From the NCBI GenBank assembly GCA_020536535.1, contig JAHLWZ010000291.1, positions 63,061-127,060 of the forward strand: DNA of 64,000 bases, in the 5' to 3' direction. Source of the DNA: Pelomyxa schiedti. Taxonomy: Eukaryota > Evosea > Pelobiontida > Pelomyxidae. Positions 10,449-22,455 of this stretch are shown in pieces. Under the pieces are notes generated by a model. That model worked only from the letters and a program-made list of their open reading frames with translations. It was not told the DNA's origin and ran no database searches. The position numbers and the translations under genes are program-made. Each line of letters opens with the position of its first letter. Positions within the stretch are counted from its first letter, which is position 1.

Positions 10449-13400
10449 ATGCATCGGGAGATCTCCGTTGCCCGCTGTGCGTTGGTTGCGCTTGGCGCGG
10501 CGCTCGTGGCGTCGGCCGTTCTGCGGCTCCCCCTTTTCTCGGCGGCGAACCCAAACGACCGGCTCTACGCGTGGAACGTGACCTACGACCCTCCCAAGAC
10601 CGACGAGACCGTCGCGCTCGGCACGCTCCACGGCGGCGCCTTTTCGCCGCTCGCCGACTGCTTTCCGCGAAAGTACGTCAGCGGCCACGCGTCGTGCTTC
10701 GGGGGCTGGAACCCGACGACGGCGCTGCACTCCCTGAGCGACTTTGACGCCGCGGACCTGCACTTCTGGCTGACCTCGGTGAATGTCTCGAGGCTGGCGT
10801 GCACTGGAAACCTTAATTGCTCCGTGGACCTGAACATGTACATTGCAGATAACGGCGCCTCGTTGGTCGCCACCGCGATAAGCTTCGTCAAGCCAGCTTC
10901 TTTGGCCGGGTGCTTTGTCTTTGATACTTTGACGGCAAAGTACTCGCTGGTGGTGCTGCTGAGGCCGTCGACCGCTGCCGACTCAACCTGCATGAACGAG
11001 GGCGCGCAGACGTTCGACTCTCGGCTCTTTGTCGGGATGGCGTCTGGCGACGACTATGCCTTCTTGTGGGCGGTTGACGCAGTTGAATCTCGCCTATACA
11101 AAGTTTGGCCCGCTACTGGGAAATTGGAGGGAATTGGGTGCAGCCTTGGCATTTCTGTACCTCACCCCAGTGTGGTGCGAGATCAGGCCCTTTTTTACAA
11201 CCTTACTAGCAGGGAGCTGTTCTACTCAATTGCTACTAATGGGACTACAACTGTATGGGAAATAGACGTTCAAACTGGAGAAGTTATTGATAATATGTGG
11301 AATATTTCAAATGCGAATCTTCAGGGAATGGCCATGACCACCTTCGACCCACCTGTATCCCATGATGCTGGGGATCCTATGTGTCCTGGAGATGCAGGAA
11401 ACGAAGCCTATGTACCCGCTGGAGTGGCAGCTCTTTTCGCGCTTTCTGGCATAGGGGAAACTATATTTCGCTTAGACGTACTCCCACCAACAGGGTTCCA
11501 ACAGAATCAGTCATCTCTCTGTTCCAATACCATGATTTCCACATTGGTGGGTGATACAGAGACTGGCAATGACCAACTTTTCTTCTCTGTTGTCAGCTCT
11601 GGGTTACTATGGACTGTTGATACATCCACATGCAGCATATCCTACATGTCGCTTTCCGGCACATGCCCTACGTTCCTTGAAGTTGTCTTATGTTCCACAT
11701 GGTCCATTTCCCTAGGAAAACTTCTGGTGATAACGTACCAAACTATGTTTGGAAACAGCCTCTATGCGATTGATGTTCATGAACTCAAATGTACGTATCT
11801 AGGGATGATTGTAGATTCCCTTGCTCGCGACATATATGTCATGGGAATCGCTGAAATTGATAAAGTTCTGTTCATCCTAGATCCATCTTTTGGTGGAGGG
11901 GATGCCGAACTATTTGTTCTTGATCCTTGTCTTTGCATGGCTTATTCCAATGCCAGTCTTGGCACTAGTTTTGACGTTGATTCACCCATAAGTATGGACT
12001 ATGACAATCGCACACATTACCTCTTTATTCATGCCAGCAATACGTCGAAACTGAAAGCAGGATATCATGGTGAGATTTTTTCTTACAGTGTTGCTACAGA
12101 GTCACTGCGACCAGTGCTCCAGCTTAGCAATGACACTTATTGCATTTCTACTATTAGTTGTCCAGTTTATGACCTGCCTTCTCTATCCAGTAGTCACTCC
12201 TTCAGTGACCAATCTTCATCTACTAGCCTATCTTTGTCTAGCAGTACCTCAGGCTCATTCTCTTCTTCACTTTCAACTTCCATCTCCGAGTCAATATCGA
12301 AGTCAGTTTCCCAGTCATCCTCTGTGTCAACGTCGACATCAGCATCTGAATCCAGCTCTGAGTCAATATCAACCTCTGAATCGACATCTAAATCAACTTC
12401 CAACTCACATTCTGTGTCCGTTCTCGAGTCATCCTCCCAACAAAGTTCCTCGTCTTCTCTGTCAACACCTCCTTTATCAGTATTTGTCTCCTCTCAGTCC
12501 TCACAAGAATCTTTACCTTCTTTTTCTGCTGTACTTCTCTCAAGTGAAGATAAGAAAGATGAGAAGAGCCTAGCGCTTATCATCGGTCTTACTGTATCAC
12601 TAGGAGGCGCCTTCTTTATAGGGATGGCAGTTTTCGCTTTTCTTTTTGTTCTCAGGTTTATACTTGGTAACTACCTTGTGCTCACTGCACCAGAAAGAAA
12701 CGGCAACACGTATCAAGAGACTATGATCTGGACACCTTACATGGTTCTTCTAGCAACAGTGCTTCTCATATCTCTGCTGGCTCTGCCGCTAAAGAAGCAG
12801 TGAGACTTTCACGACTCTGCCGACATGATAGCACCATTGACCTGGATGGATTCAGGTTATCCAGACTCCAAACTCATTACTAATTCGGCTCCAGACAAGT
12901 CCACGCTGAGGAATTTCCTCTTCAGGTTTGTCCTTGAAATGTAATTGTCAATCAATAGTAGTGATAGGTTGAACCAGAAGCAACACTTGACTTCGGCCTT
13001 GGAGGCCACCAGGAAAGTCATAATACAGTAGCACCTTCTTTTGATTTCTTTTAGGCAGCTGTTGGGGTTGCGTTGACTCAGGATATCACAATGCAGAACA
13101 AAACCAAAAAACCTGTCTTTATGAAAGCTTGTGTTCCCAGATCACATAAATACAACGTAGACCTATCTCTGTCAGAACTCACTGTCAAAGCGGTGCACAC
13201 TTACTCTTTTCTTTCTTTTTTTCATGACATATTTTCAACAGGGGCAAACTACTACATTAACTGTTACTCTTACTATCCTTTGCACTACGAAACTCGATTC
13301 TGAGGTTCTTATACAAACATTTAAAGGTACATCGCGCAAATACCTCCATCTAAGTCTTACGAAGGTACCGAAGGAGATCGCACCCCAGATGTAATTAGAA

Positions 13401-15152
13401 CAATTTTACAAACTGTAAATAAAAACCGAAACTTTAGTTACTGTTACCTCTAAAAATCAAAGTCGATTCGATGCTATCCAGTTCCCTTGACTATGAAGAA
13501 CTTCATGTATGCACTTTCAAGCTTACATTTTACCAACCTTTAACAACTCACGCTACAGTTGTGTGAACCTGCTATTGGAGAAGGCTCCTTCGGTATAGTA
13601 TACAAAGGTTGTACTTTCTAGTGCTTTATGTTCCTTAACCCCCAACAGGTGACTGGTATGAGTGATCAATCTACTTGTATTTTGTTTGTTATTGTTTGAC
13701 TAGCCATTAAAAGGCGTGGACAGGAAGTGGCAGTCAAAATGATCAAGGTTTTTCTTGCCCTGTTGAAACAAACAATTGAAACCTTTTTCCCCAGAATCAA
13801 CAAGCCGCAACTGAAGAGTTTTTTTCTGAAGGTTTAATTTTCAATCTGATACTCATACTGACTTGCATAACTCAGTGCGTACACTGGAAGCCATTCGATG
13901 TCCACAGGTAGTTTAAACTTCATGACTTCTTTGTTTTTACACCCAATAAAGATTGTTCATTTTATAGGCTCAGTAAAAACCAACGGAAAATTCTCAATTG
14001 TTACGGTATTGTATTTTTACTGTCCCTTGACCAACTAATGGTTTGCAAAGGAATTTTTTGAGCTTGGAAGTTTACATCACTGTAAGTCCTAAACTTGACT
14101 AGGATTCTCCATTAACCCCTGATACACAGGCATGAAGAAGTATCCTTTTTCACTCCCCTTGAAAATCAAGTGCCTTCTTGATTGCAGCCGAGGTACAACG
14201 ACCAAAAACCTTTCAATAACACTGATACCTCTTCTGTAGGTATGAACTTTCTTCATCAGAGGTACACAACATCCTACTATGTTCCACTCTACTCATGCTC
14301 CACAAAAAGCCAGATGCTGCATCGCGACCTCAAAACTGAGAATCTGCTTGTTTCTACTATTTGAAAAAAATTCATACAGCCTAATGTTTTAACAAAGGTT
14401 GCTACAATGGATATTGCTGCTACTGTGAATTGCAAAATTACCGGTTTCGCTTATCATTCTTAAACAATCGCTTATAAGTAATACATTTAGACTTTGGAAC
14501 TACAAGAGATATCAGTCGTCCTATGGAAACTCAGTTGTACACAACAGGGGTAAAACGTGTCATTTCCGTACCACTTGTTCAATTCATGTACAGATTGGAA
14601 CACCATCATTCATGCCACCAGTTTCCCTTCCCCTAGTGAGTATTGCCTCATTAACACCTTTTAGGAACTTCTGGCAAATGGTAAATACAAGGAGACAGCT
14701 GATGTGTACAGGTAAAGGACTTAAATAAAACTCATGGAATAACTTCGAATCAGCTTCAGTATTATAATGTGGCAGGTGGCTACAGAACAAGAGCCGTATA
14801 CACAATTCACCAACGTTTGGAGTATGTCCATTGTTACTTCATGTTCCCAAGTAAGAACCAATAACTCTAACAGAAATTGTGGACCATGTCACTGCCGGAA
14901 ATGTAAGGCCTCCTTTGCACCTCCCATTATCTTTACCTTTCCCCTCTCCTCCCCATTAAGCGATTGCCTTTGGATGGAATACCTGAGGGATTAACAACTC
15001 TGATCACAAGGTGCTGGGCTCAGGACCAGCATGATAGACCACGTATCAAACAACCAACAAAAAAAAACCTCAACTCATTATCTTCCACAGTCTTCCCTGA
15101 AATATGTACCTACTTAGAGGCTCAGTTTGCCAAGGCCAAGTCTCATGATTGA
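10449..15152 (+). CDS. transmembrane TKL receptor kinase with Ser-rich stalk
   Basis: A predicted cell-surface kinase. A 2.3-kb first exon encodes a signal anchor (ARCALVALGAALVASAVL), a ~570-residue ectodomain with many NxS/T sites and paired cysteines (family unknown; its repeats suggest a beta-propeller), a ~120-residue Ser-dominated stalk (12180-12540) and one membrane helix (~12570-12655). The open frame runs past the real donor at ~12708; splicing there gives a juxtamembrane region and then an MSP/Ig-like segment (13055-13330: MQNKTKKPVF, TVTLTILCTTKLD). Small exons encode the kinase: GEGSFGIVYKG, VAVKMIK, LHRDLKTENLL, DFGTTRDISRP, IGTPSFMPPE, ADVYSFSIIMWQVA and RCWAQDQHDRPR. All catalytic residues (VAVK Lys, HRD Asp, DFG Asp) are present, so it should be active. 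It lies in tandem with a second kinase of the same plan. TKL class is inferred from the motifs. Confidence 0.8.
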
Positions 15153-15412
15153 GAACCAATACGGCTAAACTAAGCTAAAGTTTTATTTAATTGTACACAC
15201 AACACCCGCCAGGCGTTTTTTCACTTTTTAAGATCGCACCCAGATTTTCGTGGATCGTCGACAGAAGCCAAAAACGGGTCGTTTTCAACTTCAATGAAAA
15301 AAACGGACAGGAAACCAAAAAGGCGACACGCAACGGGGTTGTGCGGGGAAGCGACCAAAGGCGACAACGAGACGGTGGTGTCGAGAAGAAGAAGAAGAAG
15401 TAGTTGTTCAGT

Positions 15413-18400
15413 ATGCTGGGGGTTGGGACTGCAGTGTTGGTTGTGGCATTGTGGTGGCTGATGGACGCGGAGGCGGCTGTGCCCTCCGGACTGTTTGTGG
15501 AGATGGACGGATCTCCCGCCATCGAGTCGGGACAAGTCACTGCCGAGTTCTTGAATCAATGTACCTTTCCTGCCCTTTTTTTTTTTTTTTTTTTAAATGC
15601 TGCCACAGCAGCGTCCATTTTTTTTGATGGCTCTGTGCACGTTGGGAATGGCAGATGGGTGTGGCTAGAACCCTCTCAGGCATCTTGTCTTGTATTTCTT
15701 TCGTATAGTGTTGTTTCCAGTGAGGGAAGCATCATGACGGTAATTGCGCGCGTATCCATGGGGCTCACTAACTCCAACACCAAAGGATATAAGTGTGTCA
15801 ACCTCTCTAAACCAGTCAAACGTCCTTCCATCCATTCCTGTGGATTTCAGTGTCGCGTTCAATTGTGATCTGCGTGCCATAATAAGAATTGAATTTGTTT
15901 TTATCGTGTATCATATTGGAGGCACTATATATGACCCTGTTTCCCTGCAGTTTTTGAAGGTATTTGCCCTACAGACACTTTCTCGCAATTAACGGAAGTA
16001 GAAGTGCCAACTACCTTCATGTGAGCGCACTTGCATTCATGGCTACTGTGACCTAAATCTGGCAAGTCACATTTCAGTATTCACTTTACTAACTTCAAAA
16101 AAAATGGCCAGGCTGAATGTGTCTGCGATCCTGGGTGGCACAATACAGACTGTTCAATATTTTTAGAAACAAATGGTACCTAGGCAGTGGTGGATTGTTC
16201 TCACAATTCCTTAGCATCTTGCCCAGGGCAGCCTCTTATTATCTCATTTTGGCTGCCTGATAACTACATTACCTATTTGGATTGGTTCGCAATCTATCCA
16301 GACCCAATACCAAACCCCTGGTCTCTTTTGGAATGGCGGTTCGTTTAAGCCTTTCTGGTTACATCTCACCCATCACAGATACTTTTCCAGTTGGAGTGAC
16401 ACTGTTTTGTCCACTGATCCTATCACAGGCAACTTGACAGGAACTAATCATCTTGATCTTTATTTACCTCCTGGTAATTATTTGGTTGCCATTTTTCTTG
16501 GTGACAGGTATGCCTGCCCCATTGGGTGGTGATTTTTTTTTTTTCTTAATATGATCACCAGCAACGAGTATGTTACCTTAATTCCCTTCACTATTGATGA
16601 CTGGGTCACATGCAACATTACCTCCACCTATTCAAATCCCGTATGTGTGCATGGTGCTGTTGACAATGCAACATCCAATTCTTGTGTATGTGAGCCATAT
16701 TATTTTTGGTGGGATTGTAGTAGAGGATGTGCACTGGAAACAACTGTGAATACCATGAGTGGGCTCATAGCCTCAGATGATCCTCCCTCTGCCTATGACC
16801 AAATATATCTAACAAACACAAACTGTACTTGGATTTTAAACCCGGGGTATGCATGGCCTCCTCACAATTTTTATGTAACACCTTACAAAACAGTTCGTCA
16901 CACTTCAACTTTAAATTGACACTGGAGATGGTTGACTTTTTTGATTCTGATTTTGTGATTATATACACTTTGAAAGAGGAGTCTTCCACTCCTCACCAGT
17001 TTACGTCAATTGGTTCGGATGCCATATACCCACAAACCTTCCTCGCAGAGAATGTTCACTCTTTGCGTATTTGGTTCATGTCTGATTATGTGCACACTTC
17101 CAAGGGTTTTCGTATGTCATGGACTGCAACTACAGTCAGCAACAGTAATATGATTGCCGTTAAGTGGAGCATTGGCGTGATATTATTGTGTTTTCAGATT
17201 ATCCTTACAGCAGTTGTCGCTATCAGAATATACCAATGGCGAAAAAAGAGGGTTGCCATTATGCCAGAAAATATCGAACTCACGTCTTTACCCTGGAAAA
17301 ATGCTGAAGAAGAAACTCAACATTTTCTGGAAAGTGGAGTCATTGGCTGTGAAGGGCTATATGCGAAACCATTAAAACTGTCCTTTGGAATCCCAGAAAG
17401 TGTTGCTTTTCCTGTGGGATCAGAAAAAACAGAGATCATCACTTTGTTTAATCGAACTCCTTGTGAATATAAGTTCACTTTCTACATTCCTCAGGTGAGC
17501 AGATTTTACCTATTCCCCTAAAAATAATCAAGGAACCCCACCTTTTTACTTGCCAAGCCAAGCCCGGGCAAGGGAAGTTACCTCCCTTGTCAGCGATTCA
17601 AGTACAAGTCAGTTTTCAACTGATGTACACTACGATTTTTCAACGTTATATGAAAGCCGAAATCACAAGCTCTACTGGGGAACTTATTTCAGTTTTTTTA
17701 TTTGAAATTGCCTTGAAGGTTTATGAATGTCCAATTGTTTCATTTTACCATTTAATAGGGAGAAGTTTCTGATAACCTAGATCCAGCTGAATTGACAATT
17801 GAAACTGCGCCCGTGGCTTCAGGGGGCTTTGGAGTGGTGTACCGTGGAGTTTACAGGAAGCAAATGGTGGCTATTAAGGTGAAAATGGAACTACTTCGGT
17901 TGAATAATCACTGTTATAGGTTCCAAAACGGCAGCATAATCTTCTTGATTATGAGTTGGCCACATTTGAAAGTGAAGTGAAACTTATGAAAAGGTTCCAG
18001 CACTTAGCCACCATTTACCATGGTACTCATGTTCCCTAATACAGGCTACATGGAAAATATATTGTTACTTTCATAGGTTCTACTCTGCCCCTGTCTTACT
18101 AATGGAACTTTTTTAATTTTCAATAGGCGCTTCTTTGGTTCCAGGGAAGCTATGTATTGTAACAGAGGTAAAGGGCTCTTTTGTAACGTTATTTGGAGAT
18201 AACTGTATCCCAGTTTCACGAGTTGGGTTCTCTATCTCAGTTCATTCATTCCCCTCAGACTCTTCCTTATGAATTTCAAGTACTGCATTAATTAAAAATC
18301 AATTCACTCCTCTTTACATCCTTTAGGTAAAAATAGGTAGCTATTTAAATTTGTGCTTGTGCATCCTAATTTCTCCCTAGCCACTGATATTGCTAAGGCT

Positions 18401-19745
18401 ATGCTTTTTTTGCACTCTCACAGTGTCATGTAAAACTATGTTCACATGATAAGTAATAACCCCTTAATAGATACCGCGACCTGAAGTGCACTAGTATGTA
18501 ACGCGATTGTTATGCGTGACTAACTCAGTTAAACCTTTACTGTGTGACTCCAGATATTTTGATGGTTTCAACATCGCCATCTGCAAAGCTTCACTGTAAA
18601 TTAACAGATTTTGGTATTACTGCTGTTAATATGTGTAAGTTCTAATAATGGTACAGGAAGTGCAAAGAATGTACCCACAGTATGTCTTCGAATTTTCTCT
18701 CAGCCCCTTTAACCCCTTGTAGTTAGCAGAGTTATTTTCTCACACAGGTTTCAAGATTCGTACCGTTCAAAGACTAAACTTCTTCCTTTTCACAGGTTGT
18801 ATTGGTACCCCTGCATACATGTGTGTATTGAGGTAATAATTACCAGTGTCTAACATGGTATTAGGGCACCAGAAATGTTGGATAATAAGCTATACAATCA
18901 CAAGGTTTGTTTATTAAAAGTTGCCTTGAAGAATTAACAGTTAAAATCAAAAATAGGTTGATGTATATTCGTTTGCAATCATATTTTGGGAAGTTCTTAC
19001 TCAAGAACACCCATGGGGAACTTCCAAACCTTGGGATATTCCCCATATGGTGCTCTCCGGATCACGTCCACAATTTCCGGGTATGTAAAAAGAACTACTT
19101 TGTTAACTCTTACACCAATTCAGAAGACTGCCAGAGTAAGGCCCGGGGAATTATTGGTCAATGCTGGCGGGTACAGTTCAATGTCGTTGATTAAACTAAA
19201 ACATCCACACAGCATGACCCTGAGTCTCGTCCTGAATTCTCCAGCATCCTGGAATTTTTGAAAGCAATGAATCCCCATAGAAAAGAAAAAAGACACAGTA
19301 GTTCGTACATTCTAGTCATTATCCACTGATCATTCTTACAGAACATAATTCCTGTTTCCCGGCAACACACCAAAATTATCTTGGGGATGCTGCTGATGGA
19401 TTTGCCAAGTCTCATAAACTGTTACCATTGCTAACAAACAACCCACCCAGCATCCCGACATCTCCACACGTGTCCTTCAAAACCCAGAACACCTGTAACA
19501 GCAACTACACCGCATATGTGGGTGAGTGTATCGCTCCACAAAGTTGTGTAAGTGAGCAAACAGACATACAGACATCAACGTCTGTAAAAACCAGCACAAC
19601 AGCCAGTTGTGGCAGCAGAATGACTGATGTCACAATTCAAGTGCACCTCAGGTCAGCCACTGGCAGTTTTGACGGCAACCACCACAACAACCATGTACCA
19701 GAACCAGATACCCCCACTGGCACAGTATCACCCACAGTACTGTAG
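15413..19745 (+). CDS. transmembrane TKL receptor kinase with EGF- and CUB-like ectodomain
   Basis: Signal peptide from the ATG at 15413 (VGTAVLVVALWWLMDAEA). Ectodomain exons include an EGF-like CVCDPGW piece (~16110-16165), a second Cys-rich piece and a CUB-like block (~16740-17130: DQIYLTNTNCTWILNPG, DFFDSDFVIIYT, GFRMSWT). One membrane helix lies at 17160-17235, followed by WRKKR. An intracellular MSP-like domain (17380-17740) resembles that of the upstream kinase. Kinase exons 17790-19260: VASGGFGVVYRG, MVAIK, FHELGSLSQF, AKAMLFLHSHSVM, YRDLKCTNILM, LTDFGITAV, GTPAYWAPEM, VDVYSFAIIFWEVL and a final RPEFSSILEFL. The HRD motif reads YRD, a tolerated variant; Lys, Asp and DFG are intact. 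A ~110-residue Thr/Asn-rich tail ends at 19745. The shared intracellular half suggests descent from a common ancestor with the upstream gene and ectodomain exchange. Confidence 0.78.
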
Positions 19746-19835
19746 AAATATTGCTCCCAAAGTGTATTTAATCCTGTTAAAAAAAAAGAGAAAATTTTGT
19801 TTTTTTTTTTTTGTTTGGGGTAAGCCCACAAGGTA

Positions 19836-22303
19836 CTACGGATTTTGTGTGTTTTGTTTGGGTTTTGTTGTAGTTGGTGGGGTTTGGGTCTGGGTTGTGG
19901 TGTTACTTCGACTAGCAGAATTACAAGGAGGTGGTGTGTTGGTTTTATTATTAGTGTTGGTAGGGGAGTCCATGGGTGGTGTGGTGGTCTCAGTTGTGTG
20001 CTCCGCGGTGGGTTGACTGGTTCTTAGTTTTTGGTTTTCTTCCTGCAAGCGGAGTATCTCCTGGCCCATTATTTCCATGTCATGTTCTGTGTTGCGTTAA
20101 AAGGGCAAATTGATGAGTTTGCACCCACTTAGTTGAAAGGTGTTTAGGATCGATTCTTGTAGTACTGACTGCAGTTTAGAGGTTACTTCTTCCTGCAGTG
20201 AAGTCTCGGTCTGTCCTCTCTAATAACGTAGTTTAGCAAGACTTCTTTTCGTTAAAAAAGTTTGGTACCCGTTTGGCTCTAGTAGCTCTGTCAATGTCCA
20301 TAGCTGGGCTCGATCTAGCACCGGGTTTGTGCGCACTGATATAGGCCTGAACCACTTGACCTTTAAGAACAGAAAGCTCTTTCCGGGCCGTTAGCAGTTC
20401 TTCTTCGCGTTCCTTGCACTTTATTTATTGCTTGTTAGGGATCAGCGGCCACAGTTTAAGAATCTGTTGGAAACAAACTTGCATTTCAAAATAGGTCTTT
20501 TCTCCTTGAATTTCACCTATCCTGATCCCGAGTTGGGTGAGTTCAGATTGAAGTATTGCCTCCTAGGGATTTGTGAATCGCAAACCCAATGATACAGCAA
20601 ATACTAACATTACCGTGGGTCACTGCCGCAGGAGAACCTGTTTCAAAAGAAGAACAATTAGTGCAGGTAAGAAATGAATAATAATTTCAACTTGGGAGAA
20701 AGGGGTGGAAATAACCTCCCGATTTCTCTGGTTTTTTAGAGCCGGATGCCGGCTTTGTTGATAGATCTGGGGTCTGTGAGAGTCAAAAAATTTAGTAGGA
20801 AAAAATAGATTCGCAACTGATACTTTGGTCTTATTGGAAGATGCTTCCAAATCTGCATATTTTTGTTTTATTCCTTCCAATTCTTCAGTTACCGATTTAA
20901 GTTTATCTTCCTATTTGTTTCTCACATTTTTGAGTGGGGGATTTTTTTACAAACCAACTTGGATTTTCCTTCGTTTACATTGTACATCTCTTCAAGTAAA
21001 GATTGCTCTCGCTCTTCTAATTCTTTTGTTGAGACTTCTGCTAACTCTAACGATTTCTTTAGTGAAGCTATCTGTATATCAGCCTCTTTTTTGACAGATT
21101 GTTCCTGGTTATTTTGGTCAAGGGAAAAAGTAGACACAAATAAATAAACCAAACCACGTCATGAATTTGTTGGGTTGCAGCAGAGAGTTGCTGTCTCAAC
21201 TGTGTCAAGTGTTAAAAACCTTATTTGAGTTGGAATGAACGAACTTTTTCATTCATCTGGTGAGATTGCTTCAGTTCTTGCAAAACAGTTTCAAGTTGTT
21301 TCTGAGATTTTGCATTTCCCTCTATGAAATTTACGCAAACATAATGCAGATGTATAGTACCTTTTTCGGTTTTCAGGGACCGTTGTAGTGGAATAAGTCG
21401 TAGTCTTAATTTACAGACTTCAGCCTCCCGCAATTGATACAACTCAGCCTCCCGTGCTTTCCATCGCTCTCGTTCAGTTGCAAGCTCAGCTACAGCGACA
21501 GAGTGCTTGTTATGCATCTGTGCAAGTTCCTCTTGCAGATTATGAATTTCATCAGCCTATGTGTATTGAATAAAAGTAGATGTACAGTATCCTCTACTTG
21601 TATTTTGCATGTGGCTTCCAAGGTTTGCAAGGTGTCCACATCTTTGACTGCCTTTTTTTTTGTGTTTCTGTTAAAAAAAAAAACCACAACATATAAGTTC
21701 TCATACATTTATACTGGGTTCCAGAGAGTCTGGTTGTGCTGTAGAGATTTCCAATTTGGTTTCATCTGTTACCGGTGAAACCGGCATTGCGGTGGTGTGG
21801 GTCACAGTCTCGACCACGGGAATTATGGGAAGCTCCGCCGGTGGCTCCTCGCCAACGCCGCGCGACCCACTGTGGTCTCGCTCCAGAGCGGCGCCGCCCC
21901 CGCCGCCGCCACCATCCGCACCAGCACACGGGCCCGCCGACCCCGCCTCTCCTCGCTCGCCGGCGCCGCCACCCGCGCCCGCGTCGCCCCCTCCCGCTCC
22001 CTCTCCCTCTGCCTTCCCCACTCCCTCGCCGCTGCAGTCGGTCCTGGACTCGAGCGCCGCGCTCAGGCCGCCTTCGTGCTCGTCGCGAGTACCGCCGCCG
22101 CCACCACCATCGCCCACTGCATCGGAATTAGCAGGCGTAGCGTCTACGCCAGGCACTTGGTCGTTATCGCCCTGCAACTTCTTGTCCTGGGGCTCAGCTG
22201 GAACGGGGACGGACAAAGTCTCTTGGTCTACATTGACCACGGCGGCGGGGTCAGGGTTACTAGCAGGGCTTGCTTCGGAATCGTCGTGGTCCGTTGTCAT
22301 CAT
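19836..22303 (-). CDS. coiled-coil protein with Gly/Glu-rich N-terminus
   Basis: The first exon (22303-~21710) starts MMTTDHDDSEAS and is acidic and Gly/Ala-rich; it is very GC-rich (~21840-22130). Exons from ~21660 to ~20080 are dominated by heptad-like E/K/L/Q segments such as ADEIHNLQEELAQMHNKH, SQKQLETVLQELKQSHQM and KKSLELAEVSTKELEERE, so a long parallel coiled coil is expected. The last exon gives ILRLQEENQKLRTSQ and then a Thr/Pro/Asn low-complexity tail ending at 19836. The layout recalls golgin/TMF-like tethers, but no specific family motif is visible, so I assign no function. Exon boundaries at 20100-20620 are approximate. The gene converges on the second TKL kinase with ~90 bp between stops. 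Confidence 0.6.
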
Positions 22304-22455
22304 CAGCCAAAATCGACACTTTTATGGGTTTCCCTGAAGTCTTTGGTGGACTGGTCCGAGAGGTTTGGCAGCAAGCACACCGCAAACAGGGTGGGAAAAG
22401 CGGAACCCTGTTTGAGTGCGATCTTTGATCAAGATTCTTCGGTTTTACATCTTTG

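Noticed and set aside
12194-12403. Minus-strand Asp/Val/Glu repeat frame
   Set aside because: Antisense of the Ser-rich stalk of the receptor kinase.
21756-22337. Plus-strand Pro/Ala/Arg-rich frames
   Set aside because: Antisense of the GC-rich first exon of the coiled-coil gene; no stop codons because of base composition.
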